From positions 1-32,051 of the forward strand of contig DNZD01000050.1 in the NCBI GenBank assembly GCA_003504855.1: a stretch of DNA of 32,051 nt, written 5' to 3'. Positions 16,696 through 26,200 of the stretch are shown piece after piece. The position numbers were made by a program, and so were the translations under genes. Source of the stretch: Cytophagales bacterium (GTDB lineage Bacteria; Bacteroidota; Bacteroidia; Cytophagales; Cyclobacteriaceae). Positions within the stretch are counted from its first letter, which is position 1; each line of letters opens with the position of its first letter. A model generated the notes under the pieces. That model did not search any database and was not told the DNA's origin. It worked only from the letters and a program-made list of their open reading frames with translations.

Positions 16696-17799
16696 TTAGT
16701 TGGCGATGTTAACAGGAATGTGCTTATCCACGGTGGTTCCGTCGCCCACCTGGCCAGAGCCATTGTATCCCCAAGCCCACAAGGTGCCGTCTTTCTTCAG
16801 ACCAAGACTATGAGATTCACCTGCTGCCACATCCGCATAGCCATCGCCCACCTTAACGGGGGCATTGTGGTTGGTGGTGGTATCGTCACCCAATTGTCCT
16901 TTCGTATTGCTTCCCCAGGCCCAAAGTGAACCATCGGACTTGACAGCGAGTGCATGGTTGAGTCCGGCTGCAATCTTGACGAAATCACTTCCAATTTGTA
17001 CGGGGCTGCTCTTGCTTTGGAGGGTGCCGTCACCCAATTGACCTGAATCGTTGGCGCCCCAGGTCCAGAGCGTTCCGTCATTCTTAAGTCCGACACAAAA
17101 CAGACCGTATGCTGAGATGGCTTTGAAGTTAGTACCGATTTGTTGGGGTGTGGGTCGGTTGCTGGTGGTGCCGTCACCAAGTTGACCAAGGTTATTGAAG
17201 CCCCAGGTCCACAGGGAGCCATCGGTCTTAATACCAGCCGAGAAGTAACTGCCCGCTGCAATGGCAACAAATCCTCCGGTGATGTATTGGGGTACTTTGG
17301 TGGTGGTGAGTGTTCCATCACCCAATTGACCAAAGCCATTGGTGCCCCAGGTAAAGAGAGATCCATCCGTCTTTATGCCCATGGCATGTGCAATGCCGGC
17401 AGAAACGCTGCTGTAATTCTCACCAATGAGTAAAGGAGAATTGCGGTTGGTATTTGATCCGTCACCCAGGGTCCCCTGTGTATTGGACCCCCAGGACCAT
17501 AAGGTGCCATCCTGACGAATAGCCAGGGTATAGCCAAATCCACCGGAAACAGACGCATAAGATGACCCAACGAGAAAGGGGGTTGTCTTATTGATGGCTG
17601 AACCATCACCCAGTGCACCGCCGTCGTTCTTGCCCCAACCACGCAATGTGCCATCCGACTTAATCGACATGGAGTGAAGACTACCCAGGTCAATCGCCAA
17701 ATATGTTGTTGGTGTTACGGTTTTCTTGCAGCCCCCCGCAAGTATCATCAACCCCACCATGGCCGAAACGACCACTCCTTTGAAAACCGTATTCATCAT
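16696..17799 (-). CDS. RCC1-repeat lipoprotein with a seven-bladed propeller
   Basis: 367 residues. The lipoprotein signal ends MILAGGC with Cys at residue 24, so the protein should be anchored to a membrane. The rest is seven tandem RCC1 repeats of 48 residues, each with the pattern xxIKxDGTLWxWGxNxxGQLGDGT followed by a Pro and an AxAAG turn. Seven repeats make one complete propeller. RCC1-type propellers usually serve as protein-binding platforms; in bacteria they are mostly surface or secreted proteins of unknown role. Start codons at 17799 and 17796 are equally possible. The repeats are also visible in the DNA as a 144-base periodicity. Confidence 0.85.
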   Translation of the reverse strand: MMNTVFKGVVVSAMVGLMILAGGCKKTVTPTTYLAIDLGSLHSMSIKSDGTLRGWGKNDGGALGDGSAINKTTPFLVGSSYASVSGGFGYTLAIRQDGTLWSWGSNTQGTLGDGSNTNRNSPLLIGENYSSVSAGIAHAMGIKTDGSLFTWGTNGFGQLGDGTLTTTKVPQYITGGFVAIAAGSYFSAGIKTDGSLWTWGFNNLGQLGDGTTSNRPTPQQIGTNFKAISAYGLFCVGLKNDGTLWTWGANDSGQLGDGTLQSKSSPVQIGSDFVKIAAGLNHALAVKSDGSLWAWGSNTKGQLGDDTTTNHNAPVKVGDGYADVAAGESHSLGLKKDGTLWAWGYNGSGQVGDGTTVDKHIPVNIAN

Positions 17800-17821
17800 G
17801 AATTTCTGATTAAACGAACCG

Positions 17822-17829
17822 CGAAGGTA
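17822..17829 (-). promoter_or_regulatory. Possible -7 element of the RCC1 operon
   Basis: On the minus strand TACCTTCG, one mismatch from TAnnTTTG, ~22 bases before the start codon; no TTG at the expected distance. Confidence 0.3.
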
Positions 17830-17855
17830 GAAATTTTAGATTTGACCCATGAAGA

Positions 17856-18746
17856 CTATTTCTTCTTCATTTTTCTGGGCTTCACGGTCTTCAGCTGCAT
17901 TTTAGGCACCGGTGTAGATTGCTTGGCCTTGAATTTTGTCTTGGTCTGAATGATGCGGGAGATCCCCATGGTAAAGGACAGGAACATATCGCGACGTTGT
18001 CCATACACATCGGGTGCACCGGGCTTACCATTGATGTCATTTGGTCCTGTCGGGAAAGTCAAGGTGTTGATGTAGGCAGCATTGCGGGAGTCGAATATGC
18101 CAAAGTTGGCGCGCCCGTCGATCATTGCGCTCCAGTTCTCACTGAAATCGAGGTCGGCCCTTATGCCTACACCTCCGAAGAGTTGCAGCGTACTGAACTT
18201 GTCTTTGGACACCTGGATCTGATTAGTTACGGCAGGTACAAATACGCCATCATATGCGATCTGATATCCCGGATCGGTAGGTACTGATACCCCGGCCGGG
18301 AACTTTAATTTTGCAGCCTCATGGGTAATGGTCTCTTTGCCATCCATAAGATAGCAGATATCCAGCGCCGCTACCATGCTGAGTCGGAAGAAGGACAAAT
18401 CGTTGACATGGAATTTCAGCGCGATGGGAACACTGAGATACTTCAGGTTGATATCGCGTGTACCTACGTCGCCACCGGTCGTGTTCTTGATCGTATAATT
18501 CTGGCCGAGGGTGAGCAAACTAGGGGAGATCACCCATCCAAATCCAGGCCGGTCGTAGCCATAATGAAATCCAAATGGAGTGCCCCGGATCAGAAACCTG
18601 GCCTCATAGCGTGTATCGCGTTCAAGGCCTTTGTCCAGCGTGACCGGAATATTAAAACCGCCGAAGACCCCAAACGATTCAATGTTCTGGGCATTGACCT
18701 GATGACTGATCAATATGACAAATACAGAATACGCAAGAATCCTCAT
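17856..18746 (-). CDS. Predicted outer-membrane beta-barrel protein, function unknown
   Basis: 296 residues with a signal peptide of about 20 residues (MRILAYSVFVILISHQVNAQ). The mature protein starts SFGVFGGFNIPVTL and shows strand-like blocks (PFGFHYGYDRPGFGWVISPSLL, LKYLSVPIALKFHV, FSTLQLFGGVGIRADLDF, MFLSFTMGISRIIQTK), a PorT-like barrel pattern. The C-terminus is unusual: after the last strand there is a ~28-residue basic tail (KAKQSTPVPKMQLK, KPRKMKKK) instead of a terminal aromatic residue. The RCC1 lipoprotein gene follows 56 bases downstream on the same strand, so they may be co-expressed. Confidence 0.65.
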   Translation of the reverse strand: MRILAYSVFVILISHQVNAQNIESFGVFGGFNIPVTLDKGLERDTRYEARFLIRGTPFGFHYGYDRPGFGWVISPSLLTLGQNYTIKNTTGGDVGTRDINLKYLSVPIALKFHVNDLSFFRLSMVAALDICYLMDGKETITHEAAKLKFPAGVSVPTDPGYQIAYDGVFVPAVTNQIQVSKDKFSTLQLFGGVGIRADLDFSENWSAMIDGRANFGIFDSRNAAYINTLTFPTGPNDINGKPGAPDVYGQRRDMFLSFTMGISRIIQTKTKFKAKQSTPVPKMQLKTVKPRKMKKK

Positions 18747-18807
18747 GGATCAGGTTAGGGGTAGTGAAAGGGTGCGGCAAATGCACTTTCATACACGTGC
18801 CAACTTA

Positions 18808-18815
18808 CAAAACTA
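18808..18815 (-). promoter_or_regulatory. Possible -7 element of the barrel gene
   Basis: On the minus strand TAGTTTTG, a perfect TAnnTTTG match, ~60 bases before the start codon. No clear TTG lies 19 bases upstream of it. Confidence 0.4.
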
Positions 18816-18878
18816 AGAGAAAATCGGTATTCAGACGACACATTTTGGCCCTATTGAAGTATTTTGCGCCTTATCAAC

Positions 18879-20849
18879 ATGGACAAGGGAGATAAAGGCT
18901 GGTTCAGGGGGCTTCGGGTCCGTGGAAATATTTATATCAACCTGGCCGCTGCCCTCGCGTTGATGATGCTCCTGTTCACCATCTGCCGACTGGTTTTCTA
19001 TTTCTATAACCGGGAATTCTTTCCCGACATGACGTTAGAGCGCTTTTTGCTAATCCAACTCGGGGGTTTGCGCTTTGACTTGTCAGCCGTACTCTACCTC
19101 AATTCCCTCTTTATTTTGCTGATGATTATCCCGTTTAACTTCCGATTTCTCGCCGGATATAAACGGTTTCTGAGCTATTTGTTCCTCACCATCAACGCTA
19201 TCGGGCTGGCCTTGAATATCGCCGATACGGTATACTACCCGTATACCCTTAGGCGCACGACCCTGGTGGTGTTGAGGCAGTTTGAGAATGAACATAACGG
19301 ATTCTCATTGTTCTTTCGATTTCTAATCGACTACTGGTACGCCCTGGTGTTTTGGGTTGCACTCGTAGGGTTCATGGCATGGGTCTTTCGTCGTTTTAAG
19401 GTTGAGGGCCCGCAGCTTAAACATAAGGCGACCTACTATGTATCAGGTGTGGCGGCCATGTTGGTAATTGTGGGCCTGGTCGTGGCTGGCATGCGTGGCG
19501 GGTTTGGTGAAAGCACCCGGCCGATTACCCTGAGCAATGCAGCCCAATATGCGACGGCACCAAAGGATATAAACCTCGTGCTCAATACACCCTTCGCTGT
19601 CATGAGGACCGCCCGAACGCCGGCGATCAATAAGGTGAGTTATTTTGAATCCGATGCAGATGCTGAGGCAATTTTCTCTCCCATCCATCATCCTGATTCT
19701 TCCCAGGTTCCCAACCGAGCCAATGTCGTGGTGATCATTCTGGAGAGCTTTTCCAAGGAGTTCTTTGGTATATATAACCAGGATCAGGAACAGGGAACCT
19801 ACAAAGGGTTTACCCCCTTTCTTGATTCCCTGATCGGTCATTCACGTGCTTATCAATATTCATTTGCCAATGGTCGTAAATCCATTGATGCCATGCCTTC
19901 TGTCATCGCCAGCATTCCGTCCATTGAGGTACCGTATGTCCTGTCGCACTATTCGGGTAATCAGGTTACGAGTTTGTCTTCTTTGCTGAAAAAGGAAGGA
20001 TATTATTCGGCCTTCTTTCATGGCGCACCCAACGGTTCTATGGGCTTTCAGGCCTTCGCCAATACGTGTGGGTTTGATCGGTATTTCGGGAAAGATGAAT
20101 ACAACCACAATGAAGACTATGACGGTATATGGGGAATCTGGGATCATAAGTTCTTGCAGTACTATGCGGAGCAGATGAATACATTCAAGCAACCCTTTTA
20201 CACCAACTTCTTCTCGGTATCATCGCACCATCCCTACACCTTGCCTGCGGAATTTCAATCCAGGTTCAAAGAAGGAGAGATGACCATTTACAAGTGCATC
20301 GAGTACACCGACTACGCACTCAGGGAATTTTTTCACACGGCGTCGTCCATGCCCTGGTTTAAGAATACGTTGTTTGTCATTACAGCCGATCACGCTTCTG
20401 CCCAGACCCGCCTGGCCGACTATCAATCGCCGGTGGGGTACTTCGAGATACCGATCTTCTTTTATAAGCCCGGTGCCGATTGGCATGAAATGAACCCCAC
20501 CATCATTCAGCAGATTGATATCATGCCTACCATACTCGGTGAACTAAATTACAACAAACCTTTCCTGGCTTACGGACGTGATATTTTCAGGGACAGAACC
20601 CGACCGTTCGCGTTCAACTACCTGGACAATACCTACCAGGCTTTCCGTGGGAACTATCTCTTACAGTTTGATGGCAACCGTTCTACGGGCCTGTTTGATT
20701 TCACAACTGACAGGCGGTTGAATGTTAATCTGATTAGCCAACTCCCGGACACTGCCGCTGCTATGGAGTCCTACCTTAAAGCCTTTATCCAACAATACAA
20801 CAACCGGATGGTAGACGATAACCTCACCGTTCGGGGGCCGAAAAAATAA
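18879..20849 (+). CDS. LtaS-like phosphoglycerol transferase/sulfatase-fold membrane enzyme
   Basis: 656 residues from ATG 18879. The N-terminal third has about five transmembrane helices (AAALALMMLLFTICRLVFYFY, LNSLFILLMIIPF, YALVFWVALVGFMAW, AAMLVIVGLVVAGM), and the rest is an extracytoplasmic sulfatase/alkaline-phosphatase fold. Metal and catalytic motifs are intact: VVVIILESFSKEFFG (E289), NGRKSIDAMPSVIASIP with the expected nucleophile at S335, FSVSSHHPYTLP and VITADHAS (D504, H505). In Gram-positives this family makes lipoteichoic acid. In Bacteroidota the substrate is unknown; modification of envelope lipids or glycans with phosphoglycerol or phosphoethanolamine is the usual guess. The TTG-initiated extension is disregarded. 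Confidence 0.85.
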   Translation: MDKGDKGWFRGLRVRGNIYINLAAALALMMLLFTICRLVFYFYNREFFPDMTLERFLLIQLGGLRFDLSAVLYLNSLFILLMIIPFNFRFLAGYKRFLSYLFLTINAIGLALNIADTVYYPYTLRRTTLVVLRQFENEHNGFSLFFRFLIDYWYALVFWVALVGFMAWVFRRFKVEGPQLKHKATYYVSGVAAMLVIVGLVVAGMRGGFGESTRPITLSNAAQYATAPKDINLVLNTPFAVMRTARTPAINKVSYFESDADAEAIFSPIHHPDSSQVPNRANVVVIILESFSKEFFGIYNQDQEQGTYKGFTPFLDSLIGHSRAYQYSFANGRKSIDAMPSVIASIPSIEVPYVLSHYSGNQVTSLSSLLKKEGYYSAFFHGAPNGSMGFQAFANTCGFDRYFGKDEYNHNEDYDGIWGIWDHKFLQYYAEQMNTFKQPFYTNFFSVSSHHPYTLPAEFQSRFKEGEMTIYKCIEYTDYALREFFHTASSMPWFKNTLFVITADHASAQTRLADYQSPVGYFEIPIFFYKPGADWHEMNPTIIQQIDIMPTILGELNYNKPFLAYGRDIFRDRTRPFAFNYLDNTYQAFRGNYLLQFDGNRSTGLFDFTTDRRLNVNLISQLPDTAAAMESYLKAFIQQYNNRMVDDNLTVRGPKK

Positions 20850-20907
20850 TCTGAATGAAATAGGGGTGAAGCAAGCATGGGTTGTCTTGGAGACATAACA
20901 CCATGCG

Positions 20908-21618
20908 ATGAATACCACCAACTACCTCCGGATGGGAATTCTTTCCCTGGCGCTGATCCTGTCTGCTTGCTTCCGGGAAGCTGATCCCGGACCCCTTCAG
21001 CAAGGTCAACGCGACTATCCAATCTTTGATTTTGACCGACTGGAAGCAGCTGATGGGCTTAACATCACCATCCGGCAAAGTCCCTTGTTTGAAGTTCATG
21101 CGGAAGGTGACCGGCGGAATCTGAATGATTTGATAGTGAGTAAATTAGGGTCAACCCTGCAAATTAAATTCTCAGGGAGTTGGCAACGCGATCACCCCAC
21201 TTACATTACCATCAGTATGCCTGTTCTGGCAGGAGCTAACTTTTCTGGTGCAAGCAATGTTTCAGCCGCCGGGCTCACGACTACCCAGCCCGTTGATCTC
21301 ACATTTTCCGGGGCCAGCATTGGCCAGTTTAATGTGGATGCCAGGGTCATCAGGTTGGCTATATCGGGTGCTTCACGGGTAAGTATGTCAGGCAACAGCG
21401 AGTCGCTTTTTGCTACCGTATCAGGGGCATCGGAATTGAGTGCCTATGGGCTTACCACGCAACAGGCAAGTGTAGATGCATCAGGTGCGAGTAAGGTTAA
21501 CGTCAAGGCTACTCAAAAGCTGGATGCAAACGCCAGCGGCGCCAGCATCATTTATGTCAGGGGTGGCGCCACCGTGAATGCTATGGCTACGGGTGGCAGT
21601 ACCGTGACGCAGGATTAA
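20908..21618 (+). CDS. GIN-domain (DUF2807) lipoprotein
   Basis: 236 residues with a lipoprotein signal LALILSAC (Cys21). The mature part begins YPIFDFDRLEAADGLNITIRQ, typical of the 'head GIN' domain family, and continues with a regular series of SGAS-type turns (NFSGASNVSAAG, TFSGASIGQF, AISGASRVSMSG, TVSGASELSAYG, DASGASKVNV, NASGASIIYV). This implies a right-handed beta-helix of about 18-22 residues per rung. Such proteins are common in Bacteroidota envelopes; the role is unknown and adhesion is only a naming tradition. It starts 58 bases after the LtaS-like gene and may share its transcript. Its TAA stop overlaps the TAA of the convergent yebC gene. Confidence 0.85.
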   Translation: MNTTNYLRMGILSLALILSACFREADPGPLQQGQRDYPIFDFDRLEAADGLNITIRQSPLFEVHAEGDRRNLNDLIVSKLGSTLQIKFSGSWQRDHPTYITISMPVLAGANFSGASNVSAAGLTTTQPVDLTFSGASIGQFNVDARVIRLAISGASRVSMSGNSESLFATVSGASELSAYGLTTQQASVDASGASKVNVKATQKLDANASGASIIYVRGGATVNAMATGGSTVTQD

Positions 21619-22322
21619 GCCAGGTTGTGATAGACGTTCTGAACGTCGTCATCTGCTTCCAGGGCAGTCACACATTCCATCACCTCATCTTGTTCGGCTT
21701 CTGAAAGCTCCTTGGTGGTGGTAGGGATGTAGTGCAGTTCAGAACTCTTAGCGCCGAGATTCTTCGATTCGAGGAACTTCTGCATGTGGCCAAACTGGGT
21801 GAAGGCAGTGTAAATGATAATCTCACTTTCCTCGCGTTGTATATCTTCGGCACCAGCGTCAATGAGGTCCAGTTCGATTTCATCGAGATTGATCTTGGCG
21901 GGATCAAATTTGAAAACCCCTTTGCGCTCGAACATAAAGGATACCGACCCGGAGTTTCCCATGCTGCCACCATTCTTGGAGAAGTGCAGCCGGATGTTCG
22001 CTACAGTCCGGGTGGGGTTGTCGGTGGCACATTCCACCAGTACAGGGACGCCATGGGGCGCATAACCTTCATAGATTACTTCCTGAAAGTCCTTTTCTTC
22101 TTTTGAAGAGGCGCGCTTGATGGCTGAATCCACGCGGTCTTTGGGCATATTGATACCCTTAGCGTTCTGGATGGCCATGCGCAGTCGCGGATTGTTGTCG
22201 GGATTGGGGCCGCCCTGCTTTACAGCGATGGCTATATCCTTTCCGATTCGTGTAAATCCTTTGGCCATTCGGTCAAAGCGTGCGAACATTTTGTGTTTCC
22301 GTTTTTCGAATACGCGTCCCAT
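21615..22322 (-). CDS. yebC: YebC/PmpR family (TACO1-like) protein
   Basis: 235 residues, a normal length for the family. The N-terminal region MGRVFEKRKHKMFARFDRMAKGFTRIGKDI is the Bacteroidota form of the usual start. NPDNNPRLRMAIQNAKGINMPKDRVDSAI and YEGYAPHGVPVLVECATDNPTRTVANIR are strong family motifs, followed by GGSMGNSGSVSFMFERKG. YebC proteins have been described as transcription regulators and, more recently, as translation factors that help ribosomes through difficult stretches such as polyproline. It overlaps the convergent GIN gene by the four bases TTAA. Confidence 0.95.
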   Translation of the reverse strand: MGRVFEKRKHKMFARFDRMAKGFTRIGKDIAIAVKQGGPNPDNNPRLRMAIQNAKGINMPKDRVDSAIKRASSKEEKDFQEVIYEGYAPHGVPVLVECATDNPTRTVANIRLHFSKNGGSMGNSGSVSFMFERKGVFKFDPAKINLDEIELDLIDAGAEDIQREESEIIIYTAFTQFGHMQKFLESKNLGAKSSELHYIPTTTKELSEAEQDEVMECVTALEADDDVQNVYHNLA

Positions 22323-22387
22323 AATAGCTGGTTAGTGTTCAGAATTCCGGCCGTAAAATTAACCGGCTGTTTGGAATTAGAAAATAG

Positions 22388-22624
22388 TCAGGATTTGAGC
22401 CCGACGTGATAGAGGTTGAATTCCAGCGGGCTTGACTCCAGAAAGCCATCGATTTTCAGATCTTCCAGGATGGCTTCATCAAATTCAAGGTCGCGTGACT
22501 CTACGGCGCCATTGGGGTGAATAGACAATTCGGTGCCTTTCCATTGGATCGGATTTACCTTGACGATGATAATGATACCATCGACTTCTTTTTTAAAGTA
22601 TTGATGAACGATATTTGAACCCAT
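22388..22624 (-). CDS. Small hypothetical protein
   Basis: 78 residues without a signal peptide or membrane helix. Composition is ordinary for a folded cytoplasmic protein: strand-like VDGIIIIVKVNPIQW, an Asp/Glu-rich middle (ESRDLEFDEAILEDLKIDGF) and a C-terminal LEFNLYHVGLKS. No family is recognised. It is divergent from the GNAT gene with 21 bases between start codons, which argues that both starts are real and share a regulatory region. An AATGA-rich segment without a terminator precedes yebC. Confidence 0.55.
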   Translation of the reverse strand: MGSNIVHQYFKKEVDGIIIIVKVNPIQWKGTELSIHPNGAVESRDLEFDEAILEDLKIDGFLESSPLEFNLYHVGLKS

Positions 22625-22645
22625 GAACAGCCGGGGGTAATTGGT

Positions 22646-23185
22646 ATGAAACTTGAAATTCCTGAAGTGATCCGCTCGGCGCGGATGGTATTGTCCCGGC
22701 TAAGGTACGAAGACGCAGAAGAAATTTTTCATACCTACGCCAGCAAGCCCGAAGCCACCCGCTATGTGTCCTGGCCCACGCACCAGACGATTGGTGACAC
22801 CCGTGCCTTTGTGAATTATGCAGTGAATGCATGGCGGCAAGGAATTGATTACTCATTCACGCTCCGTCTCCTGAGCACCAACCGGCTGATCGGCAGTTTT
22901 GGTATCATGAATGATCAGGGTAAGCTCCAGTTTGGCTATATCTTAAGCCCGACACAATGGGGGCAGGGCTATGCTACCGAAGCCACCCGGGTCATGCTGG
23001 GCATCATGAGGCAGTTACCTGAGGTCTACCGGATACAGACTTTTGTTGACATCGAGAACGTAGCTTCTTCGAAGGTGCTGCTCAAATGTGGCATGGAAGA
23101 AGAGGTGCGACTGGAGAAATGGTTCCGCTTTGTCAATCAGGGCAATGCCCCGAAGGACTGCGTACTGTACAGGTATCCGTTGTGA
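22646..23185 (+). CDS. GNAT N-acetyltransferase, RimJ/RimL type
   Basis: 179 residues. The sequence follows the RimJ/RimL/ribosomal N-acetyltransferase plan: IRSARMVLSRLRYEDAEEIF at the start, RLIGSFGIMND, then FGYILSPTQWGQGYATEATRVMLGIM, where WGQGYA is the acetyl-CoA pyrophosphate loop. The C-terminal part IENVASSKVLLKCGMEEEVRLEKW is the family's conserved tail. The family acetylates N-terminal amines of ribosomal proteins or small amines; the substrate here is unknown. No strong promoter was seen; an imperfect GATATTTG box lies at 22610-22617. Confidence 0.88.
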   Translation: MKLEIPEVIRSARMVLSRLRYEDAEEIFHTYASKPEATRYVSWPTHQTIGDTRAFVNYAVNAWRQGIDYSFTLRLLSTNRLIGSFGIMNDQGKLQFGYILSPTQWGQGYATEATRVMLGIMRQLPEVYRIQTFVDIENVASSKVLLKCGMEEEVRLEKWFRFVNQGNAPKDCVLYRYPL

Positions 23186-23213
23186 AATAGTGGATCCTGG
23201 TATATATAATCGG

Positions 23214-23243
23214 TTGGCTAACTGCCTCAAAACTCTATTTTTG
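23214..23243 (+). promoter_or_regulatory. Bacteroidota-type promoter directly before the fusion-protein gene
   Basis: TTG at 23214-23216, 19 bases, TATTTTTG at 23236-23243: an exact consensus match. The start codon begins only 5 bases after the -7 box, so the transcript would start at or next to the ATG. Confidence 0.65.
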
Positions 23244-23248
23244 CCAGG

Positions 23249-26200
23249 ATGCGTCTATGGATTCTTGGCTTTTTGGCATTCTGGCCATCCGTGGTGGCTT
23301 TGGCGCAGCCCCAACCCCATTTTGCTAGTCAGGCCATCATCCTGATTGGAGATGGTGGAGCGGAGCAAGTCATAAACCTGCGTGACCAAATTCATGCCCT
23401 GACCACCCAGGGAATTCCTGCCACGGTAATCTTTCTCGGTGACAATATCTATCCTAAGGGTATGCCTGACAAACTGAGCCCGGACCGGCCGGAAGCAGAA
23501 CGTCGATTGATGGAACAACTGGACCTTGCCGCTGGGGCAGAGAGGATATATGTAGTGCCAGGCAACCATGATTGGAAGAATGGTCATCATGATGGTCTTA
23601 GTTATCTGAAAAACCAACAGGCATTTATTGATTCATTGCACAAATCCAATGTGTATTTTCTTCCCAGGGATGGATGCCCGGGACCTGAAGAAATCAAACT
23701 GGCAGATGATGTATTGCTCGTTGTGCTAAACACCCAATGGTTTCTTCACCCATGGGACAAGCCTGAGGGTGATCAGAGTCCGTGTGATTCGAAAAGTGCA
23801 GCGGATGTTACTATTCATCTCGACGACATGCTCAACCGAAATCAGGGTAAACGGATTATTGTGGCGGGTCATCACCCGGTATATACCTATGGCCCGCATG
23901 GAGGGGTGTTCACCTGGAAGGATCACTTGTTTCCGTTGACGGCTGCTCAAAAAAATCTTTATGTGCCACTTCCCATTGTTGGCTCATTGGTTCCTTTGTA
24001 TCGGTCTGTGTTCGGCCACGTACAGGACGCCGCCCATCCCGTCAATAAAGCACTTCGGCATGGACTCGAGGACGTTCTTTCTGCTTACCCGGGGACTATT
24101 TACGTAAGTGGACATGAACATGCGCTTCAATACACAGCATCGGACAGTGTATACTATGTCGTCAGCGGCGCAGCGTCGAAGTCGTCAGCGGTCAGGCAAA
24201 AAGGCAAGGCCAGGTTTGTGAGCCCGGATCAGGGAATTGCCCAGCTCTTACTAATGAAGGACGGCACTATAAATATTGAGTACTACACACTGAAAGGGAA
24301 AGTGTTTGAAACGGTGGTGCCAAAGGTGAAAGCCTATGCACCAGAAAAGTTTGTGACATCTTCAGCGGATACATTATGGGTAGGATCACGGGCCAGTTTT
24401 CAGTACGATGCAAATAACTTCAGACGCCGGTTACTGGGTGCCAACTACCGTGCTGAGTGGGCCTTGCGGCTTCAGTTGGAAGCGTTTGATATCGGTCGAG
24501 AACATGGAGGCCTTTCTATCCTGAGCAAAGGGGGTGGGGCCGAGACGATGGCGTTGCGTTTGGCAGATCACCAGGGGCGACAGTTTACGTTGCGCACCGT
24601 GGAGAAATTTCCGGAGCGTGCCTTGCCGGTGAGTTTTCGAAAAACATTTGTTCAGGCGGTAAAGCAGGATCAGGTTTCAGCGGAGCATCCCTATGCTGCC
24701 CTCGTGATACCGCGATTGGCCTCGGCTGCCGGGATCTATCATACAAATCCAAAGGTGGTGTACGCACCCAACGATCAGCGTTGGGGTGTGTATCGCAAGG
24801 ATTTCGCTGGTCAGCCCATGATGTTTGAAGAACGTCCGGACGGATCAGGAAAGGGTATGGATTTTTTCGGTAATCCGACAAAAATGATTTCAACCCATCG
24901 CATGCTGGAACACATGGCGGATGATAATGACATAAAGATTGATCAACCCTGGGTATTGCGTTCCCGGTTGTTTGACATGTGGATCGGTGACTGGGATCGG
25001 CATGATGATCAATGGCGATGGGGTGAGTACGGTACGAAAAAAGAAAAGGTCTATCGTCCCATTCCCCGCGACCGGGACCAGGCATTCTTTCTAAATGAAG
25101 GATTCTTGCCAGCCAGGCTTCGCAAGCGACATAATTTTCCACAGTTAGAGGGTTTTGGTGATCATGTACGCTGGGTACCGGGGTTGATGAAAGTTGGTCG
25201 CCATTTCGATCGCAGTTTTCTCAATCAATTGAACCGGGAAGACTTCCGGCGAGTGGCCCTGGACCTTTCACAACACCTGACCGATGCGTCCATTGATTCA
25301 GCATTGCGCGCCTGGCCCAAAGATGTGTTTGCCCTGCATGGTCAAGAAATCGCCCGACGCCTCAAATCGAGGAGAAGTAATTTGGTAGCGGATGCTCAGA
25401 TCTACTATGCGTTTCTGGCACGTGAAGTAGATGTGGTTGGGAGTAACCAATCAGAGTGGTTTGATGCTACCTGGCTTCCTGGCGGAAATCTCAGTGTGAA
25501 GATGTATAACATCAACAAGCAGGGGCATAAAGGCCGGTTGTTGTTTGACCGGGAGTTTGTGGCACATGAGACGCGTGAGTTGAGATTGTATGGTTTGGGC
25601 GGCAAGGACATATTTCATTTTGCCGGGGTGTCCGGTCGCCAGAAGGTCAGGATAGTAGGAGGAGAAGGCAAAGACAGTTTGATTAATGAGTCGTCTGGTC
25701 GGCGGCGGGTGTGGGTATATGACCAGCCTGCCGGTATTCAGCTCGCAGGCCGTCGGGTATTTAACCGCACCTCCGATGATCAACATGTAAACGATTATGA
25801 CCGGAAGGACTTTGAGTACAATCGCTTTGCGCCAAAGCATACAGTATCCTACAATATTGACGATGGTATTTTTCTGGGCCCCGGCTTTTCGACCATTGCC
25901 CATGGATTCCGGAAGAAACCGTATAGCTCGCATCATATGCTGCAGGCCAGCGTAGCCGTGCGAACCTTGTCGTTTACCGTAAAGTACGAAGGACGTTTCC
26001 CACAGTGGATAGGGAAGTGGGACCTGGAGATCGACGCGGACGTCCGTTCGCCAAACTTTGTAAACAATTTCTTTGGTTGGGGCAATGAGTCGGTCTATGA
26101 CCAGAACATTAATCAACAACCCAACCTCGATGTGCCCAACGCTATCGACTACTACCGGTTACGTTTTCGTGACTTCCGTGGTGAAGCGCGGCTTCGTCGT

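Noticed and set aside
16696..17799. 144-base repeats as a CRISPR or non-coding tandem array
   Set aside because: The periodicity is fully explained by seven in-frame RCC1 repeats; no short identical repeats with unique spacers occur anywhere in the window.
24585..25142. 185-codon minus-strand frame inside the fusion gene
   Set aside because: It is the shadow of the metallophosphatase/kinase-like gene; its translation is rich in Arg, Pro and His with no domain.
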